Shown piece by piece: positions 35,728-44,315 of a stretch of 64,000 nt of DNA. Position 1 is the first letter of the stretch, and each line of letters opens with the position of its first letter. The notes below the pieces were generated by a model. That model was not told the origin of the DNA and did not search any database. It was given only the letters and a program-made list of their open reading frames with translations. Source of the stretch: Streptomyces sp. NBC_00443 (GTDB lineage: Bacteria > Actinomycetota > Actinomycetes > Streptomycetales > Streptomycetaceae); assembly GCF_036014175.1 (NCBI RefSeq), contig NZ_CP107917.1, positions 3,286,001 to 3,350,000 on the forward strand, written 5' to 3'. The translations under genes were made by a program, and so were the position numbers.

Positions 35728-37139
35728 GGGGTCGCCTTCGTCGTCGTCAGGGCCGCCAGCGGGAGTTCGAGACGGACCTCCGTGCCGCGCGCGTGGGTGC
35801 CCTTGCCGATGTGGATGCCTGCGCCCATCGAGGCGGCTCGTTCGGCCATGCCGATCAGACCGAAGTGGCCCGACCGGCGGAGGTGTTCGAGGGTCGTGTC
35901 GGGGGGCAGGCCCCGGCCGTCGTCCTGGACCGTCAGGCACAGCACCTCGCCCCGCACGCCGGCGCGCACGCCCGCTCGTACGTCGACCCGGGTCGCGGCC
36001 GCGTGACGGTGGGCGTTCTCCATGGCCTCCTCGGTGATGGTGAGGAGTTGGCGGGCGACCGCCGGTGGGACCGGGAGGGCGTGGGCGGCCTCGCCCAGAG
36101 TGTCGTACGTCGCCGTCATGCCCGTGCGTTTCGCGAAGGCCTCGGTACGGGCGGCCAGTTCCGGCGTGACGTCCGTCGCGTGGTCCGGGTCGGACTCGCG
36201 GCGCAGGTCCGCTAGGAGTTCGCGGGACTCCGCGGCGGCTCGGCGGGCCGCGCGGGCCACCAGCTCGGCCTGCTGGCTGACGCGGGCCGGGTCCATCGAC
36301 GCCGACGCCGCGGAGAGCGCCAGACCGTCCGCCGCCAGTGCCACGCCGTGCAGCGTCTTCGCCACCGAGTCGTGCATCTCGCGCGACAGCCGGGCTCGTT
36401 CCGCGCCGACCGCCTCGGTCACCGCCAGCCGCGCCTGGATCGTCGTCAGTGCCTGCGTGGCCGTACCGAAGCGGAGCATGAGGTTGCGCAGCGACGAGCC
36501 GAGCGCGCCCGTGATGACGCACAGGCCCGGGAGCAGGAGTTTCTCCGCCAGGCCGCTGCCCGCCTGCGCCTCCTTGTTGATCGCGTAGGCCAGCAGCAGG
36601 ATCAGGGACTGCACACTCGCGAACGCCGCCGCGCCCCGGTAGCCGTAGACGATGCCGGCGAGCAGGGGCGTGCAGACGCTGACGTAGGCCAGCGTGGTGT
36701 CGGGGCCCGCGGAGATGAGGAGGAGGGCGGTGAAGAGGGTGTCCGCCGCCAGGAGGGTGGGGTGGCGCAGGAGGAGCGGGCCGAAGCGTTCCCAGTCGCG
36801 GAACAGGGCGTAGGAGCCCATGAACGTGACCACGACCGCCGCGCCCATCAGACGGGTTCCCAGGCCGGGCGTCGCGTTGAGCAGGGCCGCGGGTGCGGCG
36901 AGGGCGATCATGGCGAGGCGGAAGCCGAAGACCTGCCGGCACATCGCCTGGAGGGCGTTTATCTGGAGCGGTATCGCGGCGGCCTGTCCGGCTCCTCCGG
37001 CTGCCCGGGACGGCCGAAGGCGCCGCAGCAGGAGGGCGATGCCTGCCATCGCCCCCGGGGCCGAGGTCCCGGTCCCCCCTGTACCTGTGCCCGGGCCCAC
37101 GCCCGTACCCGCGCGCATCCTCACCGGCATGCCTGACAT
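35724..37139 (-). CDS. Sensor histidine kinase (HisKA_3) in the tad locus
   Basis: A 471-residue kinase. About five or six N-terminal membrane helices (roughly 70-215) have no large extracytoplasmic loop. The dimerisation/phosphoacceptor domain is 'LSREMHDSVAKTLHGVAL' with the His. The ATPase has N-box 'TEEAMENAHRHAAATRV' and G-boxes 'QDDGRGLP' and 'GHFGLIGMAERA'. The membrane-buried sensor suggests it detects a lipid, wall or pilus-related signal. The start is uncertain because of the low-complexity N-terminus; internal starts are possible. Confidence 0.9.
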   Translation of the reverse strand: MSGMPVRMRAGTGVGPGTGTGGTGTSAPGAMAGIALLLRRLRPSRAAGGAGQAAAIPLQINALQAMCRQVFGFRLAMIALAAPAALLNATPGLGTRLMGAAVVVTFMGSYALFRDWERFGPLLLRHPTLLAADTLFTALLLISAGPDTTLAYVSVCTPLLAGIVYGYRGAAAFASVQSLILLLAYAINKEAQAGSGLAEKLLLPGLCVITGALGSSLRNLMLRFGTATQALTTIQARLAVTEAVGAERARLSREMHDSVAKTLHGVALAADGLALSAASASMDPARVSQQAELVARAARRAAAESRELLADLRRESDPDHATDVTPELAARTEAFAKRTGMTATYDTLGEAAHALPVPPAVARQLLTITEEAMENAHRHAAATRVDVRAGVRAGVRGEVLCLTVQDDGRGLPPDTTLEHLRRSGHFGLIGMAERAASMGAGIHIGKGTHARGTEVRLELPLAALTTTKATP

Positions 37140-37152
37140 GCAGTCCTCCCCC

Positions 37153-38073
37153 CTACTCCCCCGTCAACGACCCGAAGTCCGTCCCGGACCCCAGCAGCAG
37201 TCCCGCCCCCAGCAGGATCATCGTGGCCGGCACCATGAACGTCGTGATCATGAGCGTGGCGCGCGGCACCGCCCTGGCCGCCTTCCGGCGGGCGTTCTGG
37301 GCGTCGGTGCGGCGCATGTCCTTGGCGAGGGCGACCAGCGTGTCGACGATCGGCGCGCCCAGTTCCTCGCCCTGCTGGAGCGCCGTCACGAACATCGCCA
37401 CCTGTTCGGAGTCGTTGCGGCGGCGGAGTTCCGCGAAGGCCTGGCGGCGGCTCATGCCCAGGTCCATCTGGCGCAGGGTGATGCGCAGTTCGTCCGCCCA
37501 GGGGCCCTCGTACTTGGACGCGACCCGGTCGAGTGCCTGGCGGAAGCCCAGGCCCGCGCTGACCACCACCGCCAGGACGTCCAGGAAGTCCGGCAGGGTG
37601 CGTTCGATCTCGTCCTTCCTGATCCGGATCGCCGACCAGATTCCGACCTCCGTCCAGAAGGCGCCGAAGGCCAGCAACAACAACGCCACGAGGACCTGGC
37701 CCCGGAGCAGGAACACCAGGAAGCCGACCGCGCCCAGGAAGCCGTACACCGCACGCCTGGCCGCGTAGCGGTCGATGGTGAGGCCGCCGGGGTTGCCCGC
37801 GAGGTCGATCTTGCGGCGGTACCTGGCGACCAGCTTCGGGCCCATCAGGCGCAGTACTGCGGGGGCGTAGCGCATGCCCATGCGGTCGATGAGCGAGTCC
37901 ACGGCGCCGGTGCGGGTCGCGCCGATCTCGAGGGCCAGCGCGAGATCGCTGGGCAGTCTGGCGTCCGCGCGGTACATGCGGATGCCGGCGAAGATCCCCC
38001 ACACGCCGAGGGCCATCGCCAGGGCCAGCACAAGTCCCAGTTGTCCGAGTCCGAGTCCGAGTCCGATTCCCAT
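37153..38073 (-). CDS. TadC-like type II/IV secretion inner-membrane protein
   Basis: A 306-residue GspF-domain membrane protein. Helices lie at about 10-28, 108-128 and 280-300. The cytoplasmic GspF core runs 'LPDFLDVLAVVVSAGLGFRQ', 'LRQMDLGMSRRQAF', 'ALQQGEELGAPIVDTL'. TadB and TadC form the platform for Flp pilus assembly. It follows tadB by 34 nt. Confidence 0.9.
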   Translation of the reverse strand: MGIGLGLGLGQLGLVLALAMALGVWGIFAGIRMYRADARLPSDLALALEIGATRTGAVDSLIDRMGMRYAPAVLRLMGPKLVARYRRKIDLAGNPGGLTIDRYAARRAVYGFLGAVGFLVFLLRGQVLVALLLLAFGAFWTEVGIWSAIRIRKDEIERTLPDFLDVLAVVVSAGLGFRQALDRVASKYEGPWADELRITLRQMDLGMSRRQAFAELRRRNDSEQVAMFVTALQQGEELGAPIVDTLVALAKDMRRTDAQNARRKAARAVPRATLMITTFMVPATMILLGAGLLLGSGTDFGSLTGE

Positions 38074-38107
38074 GGTCCGTCGTCCTCCCTTCCTGCGCCT
38101 CGGCGCC

Positions 38108-39052
38108 TCAGACGTCGATCCGCGAGAGGCGGCGGATCAGGACGAAGCCCACGGCATACAGCCCGAACGCGATCAGCACCGCCACCTGGCCGACCGGGGA
38201 GGCCGTCATACGGTCCAGGGCCCCGTCCTTCACTCCGTTCATGAGGAACAGCGACCCCACGCCCAGTGCCGGGACGGCGTACGACGTCATGCTCACCTGG
38301 GACAGCTGCGTACGGACCTCGCGTCGCGTCTCCTTGCGCTCCTCCAGCGTCTCCGTCAGGTTCCGCAGGGCGCTCACCACCTGGCCGCCGGCCCGGTTGG
38401 ACAGCACCAGCGTGGTCACCAGGACGACCAGTTCGCGGGACGGGAGGCGTTCCGCGAGTTCGCCCAGGGCGTCGTCCATCGAGGCGCCGAGGGCCAACTG
38501 GTTGGAGACTTTGGCCAGTTCCTCGCCCGCCGGGGCCTCCAGCTCCTCCGCCGCCAGGCCGATGGCGGTGCGCAGGGCGAGGCCCGCGTGGGCCGCGTTC
38601 GCCAGGATGCGGGCCAGTTCGGGGAGTTGGTTGATGAACCGCTCGATGCGCTTCTGGCGTTGCCAGTTCAGGAACTGCATCGCCGCCCAGACGCCCAGCA
38701 GGCCCGCGATCGGGCCGAAGAAGGGGGCCAGGGCCGCCTGGCCGACCAGCCACAGGCCCGCCACCGTCGCCAGCATGTAGACGAAGAACTCGCCCGGCGT
38801 GACGTCCAGGCCCGTCGCCACCAGCCGCAACTCCAGCCGCTTGCCCAGTTTTGTACGGCGCAGGCGGCGGTCCAGGTCGGCGAAGCGGCGCCGGCGGCCG
38901 GCTCCGGTGATCTGGCCGGCGGAGGTCAGACGCTCGACGAGGGCCTGGCGCTGGGCCCGGCCCGCGGCGTGGACGTGGACGCCCGCCACGGCCAGGGCGC
39001 AGGTCAGCAGGGCGACGCCGGTCGTGAGCGTGATGCGGGTCTGGAGGTCCAT
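38108..39052 (-). CDS. TadB-like type II/IV secretion inner-membrane protein
   Basis: A 314-residue GspF-domain protein: 'INQLPELARILANAAHAGLA', 'EELEAPAGEELAKVSNQL' and 'ASMDDALGELAERLPSRELV', with helices at both ends. Start at ATG 39052 with a signal-like first helix. It is the partner of TadC in the pilus platform and follows the ATPase gene by 10 nt. Confidence 0.9.
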   Translation of the reverse strand: MDLQTRITLTTGVALLTCALAVAGVHVHAAGRAQRQALVERLTSAGQITGAGRRRRFADLDRRLRRTKLGKRLELRLVATGLDVTPGEFFVYMLATVAGLWLVGQAALAPFFGPIAGLLGVWAAMQFLNWQRQKRIERFINQLPELARILANAAHAGLALRTAIGLAAEELEAPAGEELAKVSNQLALGASMDDALGELAERLPSRELVVLVTTLVLSNRAGGQVVSALRNLTETLEERKETRREVRTQLSQVSMTSYAVPALGVGSLFLMNGVKDGALDRMTASPVGQVAVLIAFGLYAVGFVLIRRLSRIDV

Positions 39053-39062
39053 CAGTGGGGTC

Positions 39063-40400
39063 CTACCTGGCTTCTCGGGTGGCGAGCTCGAGCGGTGACT
39101 GGGCGACGCCGAAGGCCTGGGGTATCGGCTGGCTCGCCATGTAGAGACGGTCGGCGGTGCGGCGCGGGAGGGGGAAGTACGCGAAGGCGCCGTGGACGCG
39201 GCCGTCCGGCGTCATGGGCTGGGCGTGGAAGCGGGCCACCGTCGCCAGCCGGTACGGCTCCGCGCCGTGGCTGTCCAGGATCGCGATCTCGGTGATCCTG
39301 CGGGCGCCGTCCGGGAACCGGGTCAGCTGGATGAGCACGTCCACCGCGCTGTTGATCTGGTCGTGCAGCGCCTCGAAGGGGATCGACACGTCGGACATGG
39401 ACGCGAGGGTCTTCAGCCGCATCAGGGCGTCCTCCGCGCTGTTGGCGTGCACGGTGGCCAGGGAGCCGTCGTGGCCGGTGGACATCGCCTGGAGCATGTC
39501 GAGGGACTCGCCGCCGCGGACCTCACCGACGACGATGCGGTCGGGGCGCATCCGCAGGGAGTTGCGGACCAGGTCCCGGATGCTGACCTGGCCCTTGCCC
39601 TCGACGTTCGGCGGGCGGGACTCCAGCCGGATCACGTGGGCCTGCTGGAGCTGGAGTTCGGCCGAGTCCTCGATGGTGATGATGCGTTCGGCCTCGGGGA
39701 TCAGGCCCGACAGCGCGTTGAGCAGTGTCGTCTTGCCCGTGCCCGTCGCCCCCGAGACGATGATGTTGAACTTCGCCTGCACCAGCCCGGCCAGCAGATA
39801 CACCATGGGCTCGTCCAGCGAGCCGAGGCCGGTCATCTCGTGCAGGGTGAAGGAGCGGGGGAAGCGGCGGATCGTCAGGGTCGCGCCGGTCAGGGACAGC
39901 GGCGGGATGATGACGTTCACGCGCTCGCCGGACGGCAGGCGCGCGTCCACCATCGGGTTCGACTCGTCGACGCGCCGGTTCACCGTCGAGACGATCCGCT
40001 CGATGGTCTGCATCAGCTGGTCGTGGGAGGGGAAGCGCAGCGGCAACTGCTCGACGCGGCCGCCTCGTTCGACGAAGATCGCGTCGGGGCCGTTCACCAT
40101 GATCTCGGTGATCGACGCGTCTTCGAGCAGCGGCTCCAGGATGCCCAGTCCCAGTGCCTCGTCCACGACCCTGCGGATCAGCTGCGAGCGCTCGACCGTG
40201 GACAGCACGGGACCCTCACGGCTGATGATGTGCCCGAGGACGCGTTCCAGGCGGGCCCGGCGCTCGGCCGCGGCCAGCGAACTCATCTCCGCGAGGTCGA
40301 TCTCCTCCAGGAGCTTGGCCCGGTACGAGGCGACCAGGTGACCGTCCTCGCCCCGGCCGGCGTTCTCCTCCGGGGCGTTGATGCGTGACCTCAGGCTCAT
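39063..40400 (-). CDS. TadA/CpaF-family pilus assembly ATPase
   Basis: A 445-residue secretion ATPase that powers Flp pilus assembly. N-terminal domain: 'ITEIMVNGPDAIFVERGGRV'. ATPase core: Walker A 'GATGTGKTTLLNAL', Asp box 'IITIEDSAELQL', 'RMRPDRIVVGEVRGGESLDM' with Walker B, and His box 'STGHDGSLATVHANS'. All motor motifs are intact, so this locus has a working motor in principle. Confidence 0.95.
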   Translation of the reverse strand: MSLRSRINAPEENAGRGEDGHLVASYRAKLLEEIDLAEMSSLAAAERRARLERVLGHIISREGPVLSTVERSQLIRRVVDEALGLGILEPLLEDASITEIMVNGPDAIFVERGGRVEQLPLRFPSHDQLMQTIERIVSTVNRRVDESNPMVDARLPSGERVNVIIPPLSLTGATLTIRRFPRSFTLHEMTGLGSLDEPMVYLLAGLVQAKFNIIVSGATGTGKTTLLNALSGLIPEAERIITIEDSAELQLQQAHVIRLESRPPNVEGKGQVSIRDLVRNSLRMRPDRIVVGEVRGGESLDMLQAMSTGHDGSLATVHANSAEDALMRLKTLASMSDVSIPFEALHDQINSAVDVLIQLTRFPDGARRITEIAILDSHGAEPYRLATVARFHAQPMTPDGRVHGAFAYFPLPRRTADRLYMASQPIPQAFGVAQSPLELATREAR

Positions 40401-40412
40401 GTGGATCCTCGT

Positions 40413-40784
40413 TCAGTGGTCGAGCGGCATGGTCGCGGTCTTCTGGGCGGGGTCGAAGTTCCAGCCGGGCACGATCGACGGGATCTCGACGGTGGCCGTG
40501 ACGGTGACCTCGTCGCCGCCGGACGCCTCCGAGCAGGCGGTCCCGTCGGCGAGCCAGCCGCTGACCGCGTTCTGGCACCCTTCCTGGGCGGCGCCGGGTT
40601 CGAGCGAGGCCGCTCGCGCCCCCGCCCTGGCTGCCGTACCGGCCTGCTGGGCGGTGTAGGCGATGAGTCCGACCTGGATGCCGGCCATGGCGACGAGGAT
40701 CAGGATCGGGATGAACCCGAGGTACTCGATGGCGACCTGACCGCGGTCGCGGCCCGCACGGCGGGGGAAGAGCCGGTACGACAT
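40413..40784 (-). CDS. TadE-like pseudopilin 1
   Basis: A 123-residue TadE-family protein with the prepilin-like motif 'RGQVAIEYLGFIPILILVAM', one helix and a short extracytoplasmic domain with two Cys ('EGCQNAV', 'GTACSEA'). ATG 40784 is used. It lies between the ATPase gene and the second tadE, with a 12-nt gap to the ATPase gene. Confidence 0.85.
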   Translation of the reverse strand: MSYRLFPRRAGRDRGQVAIEYLGFIPILILVAMAGIQVGLIAYTAQQAGTAARAGARAASLEPGAAQEGCQNAVSGWLADGTACSEASGGDEVTVTATVEIPSIVPGWNFDPAQKTATMPLDH

Positions 40785-40785
40785 C

Positions 40786-41174
40786 TCAGTCCTTCTCCTC
40801 CTGCACGGCCCCCGCATGGCCCTCGACCGTGAACGGGAAGGCGATGGAGCCGGGGAAGAGGACGGGCACCTGGAGGGTCACGTCGGCTGTGACATAGCCG
40901 CCGCTCGCGTTGCACTCCACAGTGGCGCCCCCTGCCATGAGTCCGGAAGGTGTTGCAGCCCTGCTTCCGCGCAGGCCGACTGCCCCTCCGACGCCGTCGC
41001 CGCCCGCGCCGCCTCGTCGGCAGCATTCCCCGCGAGCGTGAACGTGTACCCCAGCAGCACGCACTGCCACAGCAGCACCAGCGTCAGGATGATCAGCGGC
41101 GTCATGCCGAGGAACTCGATGGTCACCTGGCCCCGGTCGTCCCTGAGCCGGCCCTTGTCCCCCCGCGCCCTCAC
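40786..41174 (-). pseudogene. TadE-like pseudopilin 2, interrupted by a one-base deletion
   Basis: GTG 41174 overlaps the cpaE stop (GTGA). The N-terminal 80 residues ('RGQVTIEFLGMTPLIILTLV', 'NAADEAARAATASEGQ', 'LQHLPDSWQG') are in one frame. The C-terminal part ('GATVECNASGGYVTADVTLQ', 'VPVLFPGSIAFPFTVEGHAG') is in the next. Restoring one base in the C-run at 40928-40932 (G on the coding strand) gives 129 residues. Both halves are well preserved, so a sequencing error is likely. Confidence 0.82.
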
Positions 41175-42433
41175 CTCCCGATCTCCTTCCGGCGCCGGAA
41201 GGTCAGCGCGGCCCGGTCGCCGCCCCGCGCCCGTCCGTTGCGGCGCTGCACGGCTCCCTCGGTGCCCTTGACCAGGCCCAGTTCCCCCGCGAGCGCCCAC
41301 AGGGCCTGCTTGACCGTCCCCCTGTTGTCCAGCTCGTGCACCCGGCCGGCGTCGACCGCGCCCTGGAGTTCCTTGAAGTTGGCGGGGATCACGGTGGCCG
41401 CGACCGACGTGCCGGTGATCCGCTGGATCAGGGCGGGCTGGATCTCCGTACCGCGCGAGTGGCGGTTGACGACGATCATGGTCTCCTCGGCCTTGCGGAT
41501 CTGGAGGCGGTCCCACATCCGGACCGTGCGCTTGGCGCCGCGCACCGCGACCACGTCCGGGGTGGTGACGAGGAGGGCCGTGTCGGCCATCTCCACGGCG
41601 GCCGCGCTCGCGCCGCTCAGTTGGGCGCCGCAGTCGACGACGACGACCTCGTAGCGGGAGCGCAGGGCGGTGACGACGTGGCGGGCGGCGCGGTCGGTGA
41701 CCTCCTCGCCGCGTTCGCCGTCACCGGGGGCGAGGAGCAGGGCCACTCCCGTGTCGTGCCGGAACACCGCGTCCGCCAGCACGCGCGGCGTGATGTCGCT
41801 GATGGCGGCGAGGTCGACGACCGAGCGGCGGAACTGGATGTCCAGGTAGGACGCGATGTCGCCGGTCTGGAGGTCCATGTCGAGCAGCGCGGTGCTGCGG
41901 CCCGACGCCTGGGCCGCGAGGGCCAGCTGGATGGCCGTGAGGGTGGCCCCCACGCCGCCCTTCGCGCCGCTCACCGTCACGACGGTGCCGCCGACGCCGC
42001 TGAACACATCGCCGCCGGCGCCCAGATGGCGCCGTACGCCCACGGACCACTGGGCGACCGCGTGGACGCGGCTGGCCAGTTCCTCGTAGTGCAGCGGCAG
42101 GGCGACCAGGCCCCGGGCGCCGTAGTCCATGGCGGCCTGGAAGAGGCCGGGGCTCGCGTCGGACGTCACGAGGATGACGCCCACCGCCGGGAAGCGCAGG
42201 GCGACTTCGCGGATGAGCTCCAGGGCCGGGACGGGGCCGATGCGCTCGTGGACGACGACGACCTCGGGCAGTTCGTCGATGGACTCGGCGGCCAGGCGCG
42301 CGAGGGTGTCGACGAGTTGGGTGGAGTCGGTGACCGGGGCGACCGGCTCGGCGTCGGGGAGCTGGCTGAGCAGCGTCGTGAGGGACCGGACCGCGTCCGC
42401 GTCGCCGACGGCCGGGAGGATCCTCGTGGGCAT
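41171..42433 (-). CDS. CpaE/TadZ-like pilus localisation ATPase
   Basis: A 420-residue protein with an N-terminal receiver-like domain (about 1-120, lacking a clear phosphorylation site) and a MinD/ParA-type ATPase domain: 'VSGAKGGVGATLTA', 'TALLDMDLQTGDIASYLDI', 'VVVDCGAQLSG'. The P-loop has Ala in place of the second Lys, the variant common in CpaE/TadZ proteins. It positions the secretion machine at the membrane. ATG 42433 is 9 nt after cpaB. Confidence 0.9.
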   Translation of the reverse strand: MPTRILPAVGDADAVRSLTTLLSQLPDAEPVAPVTDSTQLVDTLARLAAESIDELPEVVVVHERIGPVPALELIREVALRFPAVGVILVTSDASPGLFQAAMDYGARGLVALPLHYEELASRVHAVAQWSVGVRRHLGAGGDVFSGVGGTVVTVSGAKGGVGATLTAIQLALAAQASGRSTALLDMDLQTGDIASYLDIQFRRSVVDLAAISDITPRVLADAVFRHDTGVALLLAPGDGERGEEVTDRAARHVVTALRSRYEVVVVDCGAQLSGASAAAVEMADTALLVTTPDVVAVRGAKRTVRMWDRLQIRKAEETMIVVNRHSRGTEIQPALIQRITGTSVAATVIPANFKELQGAVDAGRVHELDNRGTVKQALWALAGELGLVKGTEGAVQRRNGRARGGDRAALTFRRRKEIGR

Positions 42434-42442
42434 GGGGGCCTC

Positions 42443-43162
42443 TCACTTGTCCTTGGCGAGTTCGTAGGTGCGGTCCGTCGCGGGGATCTCGGAGTCGGCG
42501 CCGGGTGCCACCAGGGCGAGCCGGACCTCGTCGGCGAAGGACTCGGCGTACGTGATGCGCTGGGCGTCGACGGTGCGCAGGGCGAAGGTGATCGGGACGG
42601 CCTCGGTGGGCTGCCGGTCCCGGTCGTCCGCGTCGGGTCGCAGGGAGGTCAGCTTGCCCACGTCGATGACGCGGGCGTTCTCGACGATGAGCTTGGACTG
42701 GTCGGGGTCGCCGTCGCGCTGTCCCTCGAAGGTGGCGTAGACGTTGACCGTGGAGCCCGGGGTGATCTTGCCGGCCACGCCGGTGGCCGCGTCGATCATG
42801 ATGGCGAGTTCCTGTTCGCCCTGCTGGAGGGCGGGCTGGTCGACGATCATGTCGCTCTGCAGCAGGGAGCCCTCGAGCAGTCTCGTGACGGCGATCTTGC
42901 CCTGGATCTCGCGGAGATCGGTGACCGCGTTCTCGGAGAGCCACCGCTCGGGCATCTCGGTCTTCTCGAACTGGGCCGCGCTGAGCGGGGTGTAGGGATC
43001 CACGTTCCGCTTGAGCCGGTACGCGGTGACCTCTGGCCCGACCTTGGACTTCACGTCGTTGATGACGGACAGGACACCGGCGAAGGCGCCGAGGGCGCAG
43101 ACGACCGACAGGAGCAGGAGTATCACGCCGCGGCGCTGACGGGAGTTCACGTGCAACCTCAT
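42443..43162 (-). CDS. CpaB/RcpC-like pilus assembly protein (SAF domain)
   Basis: A 239-residue protein with an N-terminal membrane helix (about 12-32) and an SAF domain ('VDPYTPLSAAQFEKTEMPERW', read as PLSAAQFEKTEMP). 'TRLLEGSLLQSDMI' and 'VAGKITPGSTVNVYATFEG' are CpaB-typical. In other bacteria CpaB/RcpC is periplasmic; here it would sit outside the membrane facing the wall. It is the first recognised pilus gene of the operon. Confidence 0.88.
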   Translation of the reverse strand: MRLHVNSRQRRGVILLLLSVVCALGAFAGVLSVINDVKSKVGPEVTAYRLKRNVDPYTPLSAAQFEKTEMPERWLSENAVTDLREIQGKIAVTRLLEGSLLQSDMIVDQPALQQGEQELAIMIDAATGVAGKITPGSTVNVYATFEGQRDGDPDQSKLIVENARVIDVGKLTSLRPDADDRDRQPTEAVPITFALRTVDAQRITYAESFADEVRLALVAPGADSEIPATDRTYELAKDK

Positions 43163-43232
43163 TGGGGGAATCGGTCGGGTGCGGTCGGAGTCGGGTTGGT
43201 CGGGGTCGGGTCGGCCTTGCGGCCGGGTCCGG

Positions 43233-44072
43233 TCAGCCCGCGCGGGCCGGTTGCTCGTGGGTGGGCGGGGTGGCGGAGCAGAAGACGCAGCGATCGCCGA
43301 TGACGTCGATGCCGCACCAGTGACAGGAGTTCTGCCGTACCGAGGTGACGAGCTGGTAAAGCACCGAGAGGTCGGGCAGGTAGGCGCAGAACTCGATCAG
43401 CCGGGGCGTCCCCCACCAGGTCGCCGACTCGGCGGGCAGGACCACCTCGCGCAGGCCCTGCGCGTTCCAGGTCTTGGCGAGGCCTGCGACCCAGTCGGAC
43501 TGGAGCTGCCCCTGGGCGACCAGCATCGAGGTGCCGAACTCCGGGCCGGGGAGGGTGACTCCGGGGGCGATGCGGACGAGCTGCGGGGCCGGGTGGGCGA
43601 GGACGCCGAACTGGCTGCCGGGCATCCAGGATTTGGCGTGCGACCTGAGGTCCACGGGGACGCGGTCCAGCTTGGCGACGGAGCCGAGGAGGGCTCCGGC
43701 GTGGATGTAGTGGGTGAGCAGCCGGCCGGCCGAGGCGAGGACGCCGGGGCTGAGGTCGCACGAGGCCAGCTGCCGCAGCTGGCGGGCCAGGACGGCGAGT
43801 CCGAGCGGGGGCAGTTCGGGGCGGAACACGGCGATACGGTCGCTCTCCAGCAGAGACCGTACGGTGTGCAGTCGCTGCTGGACGCCACGGGGAACGGCCT
43901 GCGAGCAGACGACCACGACGTGCCCGTGCTGCTCGATCAGGGTCTGCATGCCGGTCAACGACTGCTCCAGGGGCTCCCGGTCGAGGTCCTGGAGCACGAC
44001 GGCGGGCACGGTTCGCTCGTCCTGTGCCGGTAGCGCCATGTCGGCGCTGGTCACGGCAATGGCAGTTGGCAC
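43233..44072 (-). CDS. Zinc-ribbon protein of unknown function at the head of the tad locus
   Basis: A 279-residue protein I do not recognise. The C-terminus holds C-x2-C ... C-x2-C ('CHWCGIDVIGDRCVFC'), a zinc-ribbon. The middle is a mixed helix-strand region ('VVVVCSQAVPRGVQQRL', 'LLTHYIHAGALLGSVAKL', 'GTSMLVAQGQLQSDWVAGL'). No signal peptide or membrane helix. GTG 44072 has GGGGAG upstream and no better start. It precedes cpaB by 70 bp on the same strand, so it is likely the first gene of the tad operon and a possible cytoplasmic adaptor. Confidence 0.65.
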   Translation of the reverse strand: MPTAIAVTSADMALPAQDERTVPAVVLQDLDREPLEQSLTGMQTLIEQHGHVVVVCSQAVPRGVQQRLHTVRSLLESDRIAVFRPELPPLGLAVLARQLRQLASCDLSPGVLASAGRLLTHYIHAGALLGSVAKLDRVPVDLRSHAKSWMPGSQFGVLAHPAPQLVRIAPGVTLPGPEFGTSMLVAQGQLQSDWVAGLAKTWNAQGLREVVLPAESATWWGTPRLIEFCAYLPDLSVLYQLVTSVRQNSCHWCGIDVIGDRCVFCSATPPTHEQPARAG

Positions 44073-44291
44073 GCGCAGCTCCCCGCTTCCCGCCCGGTCC
44101 GGTGCACGGGTGTTACTCCGGTGCACCGAGATGACTTCATTGCGTGACTATCTCAGCACTGTATCCACGGCTTGATGACCGGAGAACAGCGTTTCTGTAG
44201 CCGGGAGGGAACTCACCTCGCACAACTCACGCCAAAACGGGGCAGGTTGCGCACACCAATCCTCCATGACCGGAATCCCTTGACAGCTGGA

Positions 44292-44305
44292 TTGGTCTGG
44301 ACCAA
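44292..44305. promoter_or_regulatory. DasR-responsive element upstream of the chitinase gene
   Basis: TTGGTCTGGACCAA closely matches the dre consensus ACTGGTCTAGACCACT. It also reads as the paired TGGTC/GACCA repeats that control Streptomyces chitinase genes. It lies 10 nt before the start, so bound DasR would block transcription until N-acetylglucosamine-derived signals are present. Confidence 0.7.
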
Positions 44306-44315
44306 CTTGGTTGAC

